In this document: positions 1 through 6,037 of the stretch, piece by piece
How positions within the stretch are numbered: position 1 is the first letter of the stretch
Layout of the letters: every line of letters starts with the position of its first letter
From: Collinsella sp.
Lineage (GTDB): Bacteria; Actinomycetota; Coriobacteriia; Coriobacteriales; Coriobacteriaceae
Reading direction: 5' to 3'
NCBI GenBank assembly: GCA_022713905.1
Contig: JAIHTM010000024.1
Coordinates: forward strand, 1-17,042
Length of the DNA: 17,042 nt
Made by a program: the position numbers and the translations under genes
The notes under the pieces: model-generated
What the model saw: only the letters and a program-made list of their open reading frames with translations
Told to the model about the DNA's origin: nothing
The model's database searches: none

Positions 1-254
1 TGTTGTGGGATTGGATGAAAAGCATCAACACGCATTTTGAGCGATACAACTGGCTGCGTATGGTGTCGCAGGACCTGGATTGGGAGCCGATTCGTCGGCA
101 GCATCGCCGGATTCTTGAGGCCATTAAGAGGGGCGATACCGATGCGGCGAGTTATCTGGCAGAGACGCACTTGCACCTGATGCCCGAGGAGCAGGGCCCG
201 GTTATCGCCTTGCATCCCGACTATTTTGAGCTGCCTAAAGACTCGTCTATCTAG
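1..254 (+). CDS. GntR-family transcriptional regulator, C-terminal FCD domain (5' truncated by window edge)
   Basis: Only the last 84 or so codons are in the window; the reading frame is open to the left edge (first full codon at base 3) and stops at TAG 252-254. The visible part is helical and ends with the pattern I-R-R-Q-H-R-R-I-L-E-A-I-K-R-G-D, then A-A-S-Y-L-A-E-T-H-L. That is the typical last two helices of the FCD ligand-binding domain of FadR/UxuR-type GntR regulators, in which an H-x-x-I-L-x-A-I-x-x-G-D motif precedes a helix carrying a conserved His. The DNA-binding N-terminus lies outside the window. The ligand cannot be told, but FCD regulators often respond to sugar acids, which fits the KdgR-like LacI regulator that follows. 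Family call fairly sure; role is inference. Confidence 0.75.
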   Translation, partial: LWDWMKSINTHFERYNWLRMVSQDLDWEPIRRQHRRILEAIKRGDTDAASYLAETHLHLMPEEQGPVIALHPDYFELPKDSSI

Positions 255-287
255 CCCATCATCGCATCTGCTCGAGACGCAAAAACG

Positions 288-310
288 ACGCTGCTCACCT
301 ACAGCGTTTT
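288..310 (+). terminator. Weak intrinsic terminator candidate after the GntR gene
   Basis: A short stem ACGCTG (288-293) and CAGCGT (302-307) with an 8-base loop runs into TTTT. It sits 34 bases after the GntR stop codon and before the LacI gene. The stem is only 6 bp, so this is tentative. Confidence 0.3.
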
Positions 311-379
311 GCAACCGAGATTTTTAAAAAAATGCCTAAAATGGCTCAGACCGCCGACAATTGGGAAACGGGGTGCGCT

Positions 380-1402
380 ATGGCGCAGATGAGAATCAAG
401 GACATTGCCGCCGAGGCGGGCGTGAGTCCGGCCACGGTCTCGCGCTATCTCAATAACCGCCCCGGGCAAATGACCGAGGAGACCCGTGCTCACATCGCGG
501 CGGTTATCGAGCGTACCGGCTATCGCCCGCGTGCCGCCGCACGCAATCTGCGCTCCTCGCGTACGAACCTTATCGGCGTGATTCTGGCCGACATCGCCAA
601 CCCGTTCTCGAGCGCCATGCTCGAGGGCCTTTCCGCCAGCGCCGCCGCGCGCGGCTGCTCGCTCATGACGGCCATTAGCGGCAACGACCCCGCTAAGGAA
701 GCAGAGTCGCTCACCAGGCTTATCGATGCTGGCGTGGACGGTCTGGTCGTCAACACCTGCGGAGGCAATGACGAGGCGATTGCCGCGGCAGCGGGACGCC
801 TGCCCGTTGTGCTGCTCGACCGCGATGTCGCCGCCGGCGGAGTCGATCTGGTGACATCTAACAACCGCGAGCTGGTTGCCGGCCTGGTAGACGCCTTGGC
901 TGCTGCGGGTAGCGAGCGCTTGTGCCTGCTCACCGAGGCAAGCGACGACAGCCCCGTCCGTCGCGAGCGCGCCGAGGCCTTTGTCGAAGAGCTTTCGCGC
1001 CGCGGCCTTGCGGGCGAGGTCGTCACCTTGGCCGACGGGGGCGCCGCGGGCGTCGGTCGCTTGGACGAGACCATCCGCGGCTATGCGGGTAAAAGGCTCG
1101 GCCTTATCGCCGTCAACGGCCTGGTCTTCTTGCGTTTGACCGAGGCGCTGGCGCAGCTTGGTCCCTCGCTGCCGGCGGGGCTCAAGATCGCGACGTTTGA
1201 CGACTACCCTTGGAACCATGTGCTCTTTGGCGGCGTCACCACGGCCGCGCAGGATACCCTCACCATTGCCGAGCGCGTGGTCGAGCGCCTGTCCGAGCGC
1301 ATCGACGTCGTTACCACCACCGTGGGCGAGGCCGCAAAGCTGGCGCCCAAACGCATCGAGATCCCCGGTCACATCGAACACCGCGCCTCGACCTCGCGCT
1401 AG
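380..1402 (+). CDS. LacI-family transcriptional regulator (KdgR-like)
   Basis: A 340-residue repressor of normal LacI length. Residues 5-25 form the classic LacI helix-turn-helix (I-K-D-I-A-A-E-A-G-V-S-P-A-T-V-S-R-Y-L), followed by the hinge helix with R-P-R-A-A-A-R-N-L, then a periplasmic-binding-protein-like sensor domain starting N-L-I-G-V-I-L-A-D-I-A-N-P-F. The sensor start and the later G-V-D-G-L-V-V-N-T resemble Firmicutes KdgR regulators of 2-keto-3-deoxygluconate use, from memory of the family. I chose ATG 380 because it places the HTH at the protein start and follows a purine-rich GGGAAACGGGG stretch. An in-frame ATG at 332 would add 16 unrelated residues and has no ribosome binding site; ATG 389 is also possible. 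The neighbouring FCD regulator supports a sugar-acid theme, but no catabolic gene is in view, so the effector is unknown. Confidence 0.85.
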   Translation: MAQMRIKDIAAEAGVSPATVSRYLNNRPGQMTEETRAHIAAVIERTGYRPRAAARNLRSSRTNLIGVILADIANPFSSAMLEGLSASAAARGCSLMTAISGNDPAKEAESLTRLIDAGVDGLVVNTCGGNDEAIAAAAGRLPVVLLDRDVAAGGVDLVTSNNRELVAGLVDALAAAGSERLCLLTEASDDSPVRRERAEAFVEELSRRGLAGEVVTLADGGAAGVGRLDETIRGYAGKRLGLIAVNGLVFLRLTEALAQLGPSLPAGLKIATFDDYPWNHVLFGGVTTAAQDTLTIAERVVERLSERIDVVTTTVGEAAKLAPKRIEIPGHIEHRASTSR

Positions 1403-1403
1403 T

Positions 1404-1440
1404 CTGTATGATAATATATAGACAATGTCATACAGGAGGT
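1404..1440 (+). promoter_or_regulatory. Perfect inverted repeat over promoter and RBS of the RelB-nucleotidyltransferase gene
   Basis: CTGTATGA (1404-1411) and TCATACAG (1428-1435) are exact inverse complements separated by 16 bases. The left arm overlaps -10-like sequences (TATGAT at 1407 or GATAAT at 1410; a possible -35 TCGACC lies 16 bases upstream). The right arm overlaps the first two bases of a perfect Shine-Dalgarno AGGAGGT (1434-1440), four bases before ATG 1445. RelB/DinJ-type antitoxins commonly repress their own promoters by binding such dyads, so an autoregulatory operator is the likeliest reading. If transcribed, the arms could instead form a hairpin touching the RBS. The repeat is seen directly; its function is inferred. 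Confidence 0.6.
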
Positions 1441-1444
1441 ATCC

Positions 1445-1939
1445 ATGGCTGCGTCTGTGCTGAGTGTGCGAGTGGACTCGTCAATTAAAGACTCATTTGC
1501 CGAGCTGTGCGAAGAGCTTGGTATGACTTCGTCTGTTGCGGTCAATATGTTTATGAGGCAGATGCTGCGCGAGCGCTCTCTGCCGTTTGTTCCTTCACTT
1601 GGTAAAAGCTCTGCGAGCGAAAGCGCCGCGACGGGCATTTTGGATACTGCCCAGATTGAGTCCGCCGTCCGCGAGGCAGCCAGCTCGATTCCCGCCATCA
1701 AAACCGTGATTCTTTTTGGTTCGTATGCCCGTGGCGAGGCGCATGCCGATAGTGATATTGACTTGCGTCTCAAAGTCGATCGCGAGCAGGGCTTTGGTCT
1801 TTTCGCGTTGTCGGCGTTTGGCGAGGCGGTGCGCAAAGAAACCGGGAGGCAGGTTGACCTTGTCTCTAGTGATCATCTTGATGACGATCTTGCCGCGGTA
1901 ATCGAGCGCGAAGGAGTGATCCTTTATGATCGCGCGTAA
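1445..1939 (+). CDS. RelB/DinJ-type antitoxin domain fused to an MNT-type nucleotidyltransferase
   Basis: A 164-residue two-domain protein. Residues 4-49 look like a RelB/DinJ ribbon-helix-helix antitoxin: a beta strand L-S-V-R-V-D, then K-D-S-F-A-E-L-C-E-E-L-G-M and A-V-N-M-F-M-R-Q-M-L-R-E-R-S-L-P-F. Residues 80-164 are a minimal nucleotidyltransferase with the full GSx10DxD motif (G92-S93, D104, D106) and a third acid at D138 (Q-V-D-L-V), so the active site looks intact. MntA proteins of this type neutralise HEPN toxins (HepT) by adenylylating them; RelB domains normally bind RelE/YafQ toxins. Neither toxin lies downstream: the next gene is a glutamine synthetase homologue 126 bases away. 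A perfect AGGAGGT fixes the start. T-ending codons are more frequent than in neighbours, hinting at transfer. Domain calls are firm; the biological role is unknown. Confidence 0.85.
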   Translation: MAASVLSVRVDSSIKDSFAELCEELGMTSSVAVNMFMRQMLRERSLPFVPSLGKSSASESAATGILDTAQIESAVREAASSIPAIKTVILFGSYARGEAHADSDIDLRLKVDREQGFGLFALSAFGEAVRKETGRQVDLVSSDHLDDDLAAVIEREGVILYDRA

Positions 1940-1984
1940 GTCAGACTGCCTGTTCGCGCACGTTTTTTGAGCGCCGGACACGCT

Positions 1985-2000
1985 TTAACCCTGCGGAAAC
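1985..2000 (+). promoter_or_regulatory. GlnR-box-like site upstream of the glutamine synthetase homologue
   Basis: TTAAC (1985-1989), six bases, then GAAAC (1996-2000) match the actinobacterial GlnR consensus gTnAc-n6-GaAAc at every strongly conserved position except the first G. It lies 65 bases before the start codon at 2066, in the 126-base gap that must hold the promoter. The gene two positions on encodes a GlnR-like regulator, which makes autoregulation plausible. The consensus is recalled from Streptomyces and mycobacterial work; a single short match can arise by chance. No convincing -35/-10 pair was found nearby. Confidence 0.45.
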
Positions 2001-2065
2001 ATTTTTCTGCGATAGTATCTGCGATATAGACCAGTCGAAACCCGCCCGAAAGAAAGGGGAGCGAC

Positions 2066-3403
2066 ATGAACCAGCAGAACATCGATTACGTACTCCGCTC
2101 CGTAGAGCAGCGTGACATCCGCTTTGTGCGTCTGTGGTTTGTTGACATTCTCGGCCGCCTCAAGAACTTTGCCATTAGCCCCGAGGACCTCGAGGTCGCT
2201 TTTGAGGAGGGTATTGGCTTTGACGGCTCCGCCATCGAGGGCTTTGCCACGCCCGAGGAAGCCGACATGCTCGCATTCCCCGATGCTTCGACCTTCCAGA
2301 TCCTGCCGTGGCGCCCGAGCCACAACGGCGTCGCCCGCGTGTTCTGCGACGTGTGCACTCCCGATCGCAAGCCGTTTGCCGGCGACCCGCGCGATGCCCT
2401 GCGCCGCATGTTCCGCAAGGCCGAGAAGGCTGGCTACCTGCTCAATGTGGGCGCCGAGCTGGAGTACTATTACTTCCCCGACGAGCACACCCCCGAGCCG
2501 CTCGACAACGTGGGCTACTTCGATCTTTCGGTGAGCGATGCCGCTCGCGACCTGCGCCGCAACACGGTCCTCACGCTCGAGAAGATGTCCGTGCCCGTGG
2601 AGTACACCTTCCACGCCGCCGGTCGCTCGCAGCACGGCATGAGCCTGCGCCACGCCGAGGCCCTAAGCATGTCCGACGCCATCACCACGGCCAAGCTCAT
2701 CATTAAGCAGCAGGCCTACGAGAGCGGTTGCCACGCCTCCTTTATGCCCAAGCCGTTGGCGGGCGAGGACGGCAGTGCTATGTTCCTGTGCCAGTCGCTG
2801 TTCGACCATGACGGCAACAACGTCTTTTGGGGCGAGGACGACGAGAAGTACCACCTCTCCGATATTGCCAAGCACTACATGGCCGGCATCTTGGCGCACG
2901 CGCGCGAGATCAGCGCCATCACCAACCCCACGGTCAACTCGTACAAGCGCATCACCACGGGTGGCGACTCCGTGCCGCAGTACGCCACGTGGGGCCTGCG
3001 CAACCGCGCGAGCATGGTCCGCATTCCGGTCTACAAGCCCGGCAAGCAGCTGTCCACGCGCATCGAGCTGCGCAGTCCCGATCCCATGGCCAATCCGTAC
3101 CTGGTCAACGCCGTTACGCTGGCGGCTGGTCTGGATGGCATCGAGCGCAAGCTGGAGCTCCCGCCCGAGGCCACGGCCGAGACGCTCAAGCTTACCGACC
3201 GTCAGATGGTCGAGGCCGGCTACACGCCGCTGCCGCGCTCGCTCAAAGAGGCGCTCGACGTGTTTGAGGACTCGCAGTTTATGAAGGATGCCCTCGGCGA
3301 GCACATCCACAGTTTCTTCCTCAAAAAGAAGCGCGACGAGTGGCATAAGTTTGAGTCTACGATCACCGAGTGGGAGATCAAGCACTACCTGGCGAACTCC
3401 TAA
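2066..3403 (+). CDS. glnA: Type I glutamine synthetase homologue with substituted metal-binding residues
   Basis: A 445-residue protein alignable end to end with short (alpha-type) GSI enzymes such as Bacillus GlnA; the adenylylation-site segment of beta types is absent. Conserved features include F-D-G-S-A-I-E-G-F (52-60), the metal pair E131/E133, F-M-P-K-P (226-230), N-P-T-V-N-S-Y-K-R (287-295), N-R-A-S-M-V-R-I-P (313-321) and R-I-E-L-R-S-P-D-P (332-340). However, the usual H-H-E-V-A-P-G-Q-H-E motif reads F-H-A-A-G-R-S-Q-H-G here, so two glutamate ligands become A184 and G191, and the M-H of G-S-G-M-H becomes M-F (F240). The catalytic-flap G-Y-E-A-P is also altered. Three of six expected metal ligands are therefore missing, making ordinary ammonia ligation doubtful; altered substrate or a regulatory role is possible. 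The RBS AAGGGGAG precedes ATG 2066. It probably forms an operon with the GlnR-like gene 50 bases downstream. Confidence 0.9.
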   Translation: MNQQNIDYVLRSVEQRDIRFVRLWFVDILGRLKNFAISPEDLEVAFEEGIGFDGSAIEGFATPEEADMLAFPDASTFQILPWRPSHNGVARVFCDVCTPDRKPFAGDPRDALRRMFRKAEKAGYLLNVGAELEYYYFPDEHTPEPLDNVGYFDLSVSDAARDLRRNTVLTLEKMSVPVEYTFHAAGRSQHGMSLRHAEALSMSDAITTAKLIIKQQAYESGCHASFMPKPLAGEDGSAMFLCQSLFDHDGNNVFWGEDDEKYHLSDIAKHYMAGILAHAREISAITNPTVNSYKRITTGGDSVPQYATWGLRNRASMVRIPVYKPGKQLSTRIELRSPDPMANPYLVNAVTLAAGLDGIERKLELPPEATAETLKLTDRQMVEAGYTPLPRSLKEALDVFEDSQFMKDALGEHIHSFFLKKKRDEWHKFESTITEWEIKHYLANS

Positions 3404-3453
3404 TCGCGCTGGCTTGTTCCAGTACGATTGAGCTCATTTCTTTGGAGGCCGAT

Positions 3454-4116
3454 ATGTCCGAAAAGAGTGCCCTGTTCATGGCGCGCACGACGCGCTTCCA
3501 CGAGTTTGCCCGCAGCTTGACGACTACCCTGGGTGTCGAGGTGAGCCTGGCAACCCCCGATTCGCCAACTGCGGCGCACGACTTTGACCTGCTGATTCTC
3601 GATTCCGATGGCATCCGCAGCGACCGCATCGATCAGATTGCCAAGTGGCTTGACGATCGCGGCGGTGTCCCCATGCTGGTGATTGTCGACGACGAGGCAC
3701 TCGGCACCTTGCGCCTGCCCAATCACGCGCATGCCGACTTTGTATGCCCTACGGCGACGCCCAACGAGCTCAAGGCTCGCGCGCAGCGTCTGATGGGCGA
3801 GGAGGAGACCGTCACCGCCGACGATGTGCTCAACATCGATAACCTCGAGATCAACCTGGCTACCTACCAGGTGACGCTCGATAACGAGCCCATCGACCTG
3901 ACGCTGATGGAGTACTCGCTGCTGAGCTTTTTGGCCACGCACCCCAACCGCGCCTACAGCCGCGAGGTGCTGCTGCACCGCGTGTGGGGCTTTGAGTACT
4001 GCGGCGGCACGCGCACCGTCGACGTACACATTCGACGCATCCGCTCCAAGGTGGGCCCGCAGATCGCGGCACACATCACCACCGTCCGCGGCGTGGGCTA
4101 TCTGTTTAAGGACTAG
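3454..4116 (+). CDS. GlnR-like orphan response regulator (OmpR/PhoB-type winged helix)
   Basis: A 220-residue two-domain regulator. The N-terminal half (1-115) has a receiver-like layout with D50 in D-L-L-I-L-D at the phosphorylation position, but lacks the acidic pair after the first strand and the conserved lysine after strand five, as in atypical, non-phosphorylated receivers. Residues 122-219 are an OmpR-type winged helix, including L-T-L-M-E-Y-S-L-L (149-157), V-W-G-F-E-Y-C-G-G-T-R-T-V-D-V-H-I-R-R (177-195) and the ending T-T-V-R-G-V-G-Y-L-F (209-218). Both features match actinobacterial GlnR, the global nitrogen regulator, as recalled. No histidine kinase is adjacent. ATG 3454 follows GGAGG at 3444-3448. 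The gene follows the glutamine synthetase homologue by 50 bases with no terminator, so co-transcription is likely. Other orphan OmpR regulators remain possible. Confidence 0.8.
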   Translation: MSEKSALFMARTTRFHEFARSLTTTLGVEVSLATPDSPTAAHDFDLLILDSDGIRSDRIDQIAKWLDDRGGVPMLVIVDDEALGTLRLPNHAHADFVCPTATPNELKARAQRLMGEEETVTADDVLNIDNLEINLATYQVTLDNEPIDLTLMEYSLLSFLATHPNRAYSREVLLHRVWGFEYCGGTRTVDVHIRRIRSKVGPQIAAHITTVRGVGYLFKD

Positions 4117-4120
4117 ATTT

Positions 4121-4153
4121 CCACCACAAAGGGGACAGGCACCTTTGTAGTGG
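4121..4153. repeat. REP-like hairpin with GGGGACAGG core
   Basis: CCACCACAAAGG (4121-4132) and CCTTTGTAGTGG (4142-4153) pair over 12 bp with one mismatch around a 9-base loop; GGGGACAGG spans the end of the left arm and the loop. It starts four bases after the GlnR-like stop codon. The GGGGACAGGCACC string resembles repeats found in many bacterial genomes that I associate with REP-associated tyrosine transposases; that link is from memory. A related layout occurs at 5860-5890. No transposase is in the window. It could also stabilise or end the upstream transcript, though no T-run follows. Confidence 0.6.
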
Positions 4154-4271
4154 CTTTGACGCAGGTGCGGGTTCCTCTCGAATCTGCAACAGAACTAAAG
4201 CCTTCCTAAAAGATTGCGTTCTCATACACGTACGCCCGCATATTGGGGTACAACTCAACGTGAACAATGAT

Positions 4272-4306
4272 GGCCCGCCACATGTTTGGCGGGCCTTTGG
4301 TTATTT
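4272..4306 (+). terminator. Intrinsic terminator or attenuator just before htrA
   Basis: GGCCCGCCA (4272-4280) and TGGCGGGCC (4287-4295) form a perfect 9-bp GC-rich stem with a 6-base loop, followed by TTTGGTTATTT. It lies 155 bases past the GlnR-like gene and ends about 20 bases before the htrA start codon. It may end transcription from upstream. If the htrA promoter lies further upstream (TTGCGT at 4214 and CATATT at 4239 or TACAAC at 4249 are weak candidates), it would sit in the htrA leader as an attenuator. Confidence 0.65.
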
Positions 4307-4324
4307 GACGAAAGGATCGCAGCT

Positions 4325-5788
4325 ATGAGCGAGTACGATTCCCAGCGTCCCCAGGATGCGGGCAACGCCGGCGAGACCCAACAGCAGCCGCGTGTGCAGG
4401 TGGAATCGACGCCTGCCGATGGCAACAACATTCCTTACGTGCAGGCCTACGACACACAGACAGGCCAACCGCTGGGCAGCCAGCAGGTTGTAAACAAGCA
4501 CACAGTGGTCAAGACCAAGACCAAAAAGCTGCCGATCTTTATTACAGCGCTTGCCGGCTGCGCCTGCGGCGCCCTACTGGTCATCGCGCTCATTATGAGT
4601 GGCACACTCAACATTGGCGGCGGCAAGAATGCCGTGACGGCGGGCGCTTCGGGTTCGTCGACGCAAAAGATTACGATTGATTCCGAGGACACCACGCTGG
4701 CCGAGGCCGTTTCTGCCAAGGCCCTGCCCTCCGTGGTTTCCATTACCGCCACTTCGAGCGGCGGCCAGAATGGCTCGCTTTCGCAGTCTGCCGACGAGTC
4801 GGACAACTCGGGCAGCGTCGGCTCGGGCGTGGTGCTCGATACCGAGGGCCACATCCTCACCAACAACCACGTGGTCGATGGTTACGACCAGTACGTGGTG
4901 ACCATGGACGACGGCACCACCTACGAGGCTGAGTTCGTGGGCAACGATGCCTCGAGCGACCTCGCCGTCATCAAGCTCAAGGATGCTGACGCCTCCAAGC
5001 TCACCCCGATCGAGATCGGCGACTCCTCCAAGCTCAACGTGGGCGAGTGGGTCATGGCGATCGGCTCGCCGTTCGGCAACGAGCAGTCCGTCTCCACGGG
5101 CATCGTGTCGGCGCTCTATCGCTCCACGGCCATGAGCTCTACCAGCGGCAATACCATCTACGCCAATATGATCCAGACCGATGCCGCCATCAACCCGGGC
5201 AACTCCGGCGGCGCGCTCGTCAACGACAACGGCGAGCTCGTGGGCATCAACTCGCTCATCGAGAGCTACTCGGGCTCCAGCTCGGGCGTGGGCTTTGCCA
5301 TTCCGGTCAACTACGCCAAGAACATCGCCGACCAGATCATCGACGGCAAGACGCCGGTCCATCCGTATCTGGGCGCTACGCTTTCGAGCGTCAACGCGCT
5401 TAACGCCCGCACTAACAAGCTGAGCACCGATAGCGGCGCGTATGTGGCAAGTGTCGTCGAGGACGGTCCTGCTGCCAAGGCCGGCATTCAGGAGGGCGAC
5501 GTCATCACCAAGCTGGGCGACGACGAAATCACGAGCGCCGATGGCCTGATCATCGCGCTGCGCAGCCACGAGGTGGGCGAGAAGGTCGAGATCTCGCTTA
5601 TGCGCGGCAAGGAAGAGAAGAAGGTCACCGTCGAGCTGGGTTCCGATGAAGAGCTGCAGAACCAGCAGCAGGACGACAGTTCGACCGACACCGGCAATGG
5701 CGGTATTACCGACGAGCAGCTGCGCCAGTACCTGGAGGAGCTGTTAGGCCAGCAGGGCCAGGGTCAAGGCTACGGCCAGGGCTACTAG
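4325..5788 (+). CDS. htrA: HtrA/DegP-family serine protease, membrane-anchored, with PDZ domain
   Basis: A 487-residue envelope protease for quality control of misfolded exported proteins. A hydrophilic, Gln-rich cytoplasmic tail (1-68) precedes one membrane segment (about 70-92), then a linker and a trypsin-like domain with the complete catalytic triad: His182 in T-N-N-H-V-V, Asp212 in S-S-D-L-A-V-I-K-L and Ser294 in N-P-G-N-S-G-G. A single PDZ domain covers roughly 347-445 (G-P-A-A-K-A-G-I-Q-E-G-D-V-I). The C-terminus is acidic and then Gln/Gly-rich (ending Q-G-Q-G-Q-G-Y-G-Q-G-Y). This layout matches actinobacterial and Firmicutes HtrA-like proteases, which face outward. ATG 4325 follows AAAGGA at 4311-4316; the frame is open 13 codons further upstream but through the terminator-like hairpin. 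It appears monocistronic, with a strong terminator behind it. Confidence 0.93.
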   Translation: MSEYDSQRPQDAGNAGETQQQPRVQVESTPADGNNIPYVQAYDTQTGQPLGSQQVVNKHTVVKTKTKKLPIFITALAGCACGALLVIALIMSGTLNIGGGKNAVTAGASGSSTQKITIDSEDTTLAEAVSAKALPSVVSITATSSGGQNGSLSQSADESDNSGSVGSGVVLDTEGHILTNNHVVDGYDQYVVTMDDGTTYEAEFVGNDASSDLAVIKLKDADASKLTPIEIGDSSKLNVGEWVMAIGSPFGNEQSVSTGIVSALYRSTAMSSTSGNTIYANMIQTDAAINPGNSGGALVNDNGELVGINSLIESYSGSSSGVGFAIPVNYAKNIADQIIDGKTPVHPYLGATLSSVNALNARTNKLSTDSGAYVASVVEDGPAAKAGIQEGDVITKLGDDEITSADGLIIALRSHEVGEKVEISLMRGKEEKKVTVELGSDEELQNQQQDDSSTDTGNGGITDEQLRQYLEELLGQQGQGQGYGQGY

Positions 5789-5814
5789 CGAGCCGTTTCG
5801 CATATGCCGAAGCC

Positions 5815-5856
5815 AGAGGGGCTGTCCCGCCAAGTGTGGGACAGCCCCTCTTTTCT
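5815..5856 (+). terminator. Strong intrinsic terminator of htrA
   Basis: AGAGGGGCTGTCCC (5815-5828) and GGGACAGCCCCTCT (5838-5851) form a perfect 14-bp stem with a 9-base loop, followed by T-rich TTTCTT. It begins 26 bases after the htrA stop codon. The stem is symmetrical enough to act from either strand. Confidence 0.9.
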
Positions 5857-5859
5857 TGT

Positions 5860-5890
5860 TGATCCGTTGGGGACGGAGGAAAACGGATCA
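5860..5890. repeat. REP-like hairpin with GGGGACGG core
   Basis: TGATCCGTT (5860-5868) and AACGGATCA (5882-5890) are exact inverse complements with a 13-base spacer that begins GGGGACGGAGG. It resembles the element at 4121-4153, which has a different stem but the same GGGGAC-purine-G centre. It sits between the htrA terminator and ligA. The rest of the gap before ligA (5891-6037) shows no clear promoter. Confidence 0.55.
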
Positions 5891-6037
5891 TTTAGAAACG
5901 GCAAGGGCATGGTTTGATCGCGCGATCCGCCCCGGTCTAGCGGCTGCCGATTCGGTGCGGTTCGAAAGGGTTATTCGGCGCCATGGTGACCGGTGGTACT
6001 CTTGTATCCGTTTGAAATCGAGCGAAGGAGTGCCGCT

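Noticed and set aside
321..330. TTTTTAAAAA palindrome before the LacI gene
   Set aside because: Low-complexity A/T tract, not a LacI-type operator, which would have a central CG.
332..379. Upstream in-frame ATG giving a longer LacI protein
   Set aside because: No ribosome binding site before 332 and the extra 16 residues precede the usual LacI start.
299..1381. Long open frame on the minus strand opposite the LacI gene
   Set aside because: It is the antisense of a clear LacI-family gene, has low-complexity Arg/Gly/His-rich composition and no recognisable domain; such frames are common in GC-rich DNA.
4161..4200. Possible tRNA-like T-arm (GGGTTC...CGAATC)
   Set aside because: Spacing does not form a T-loop and no acceptor, D or anticodon arms could be found around it.
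5916..5927. Palindrome GATCGCGCGATC upstream of ligA
   Set aside because: A perfect 12-bp palindrome, but it is made of simple GATC/CGCG units common in GC-rich DNA and has no promoter next to it; too little to claim a site.
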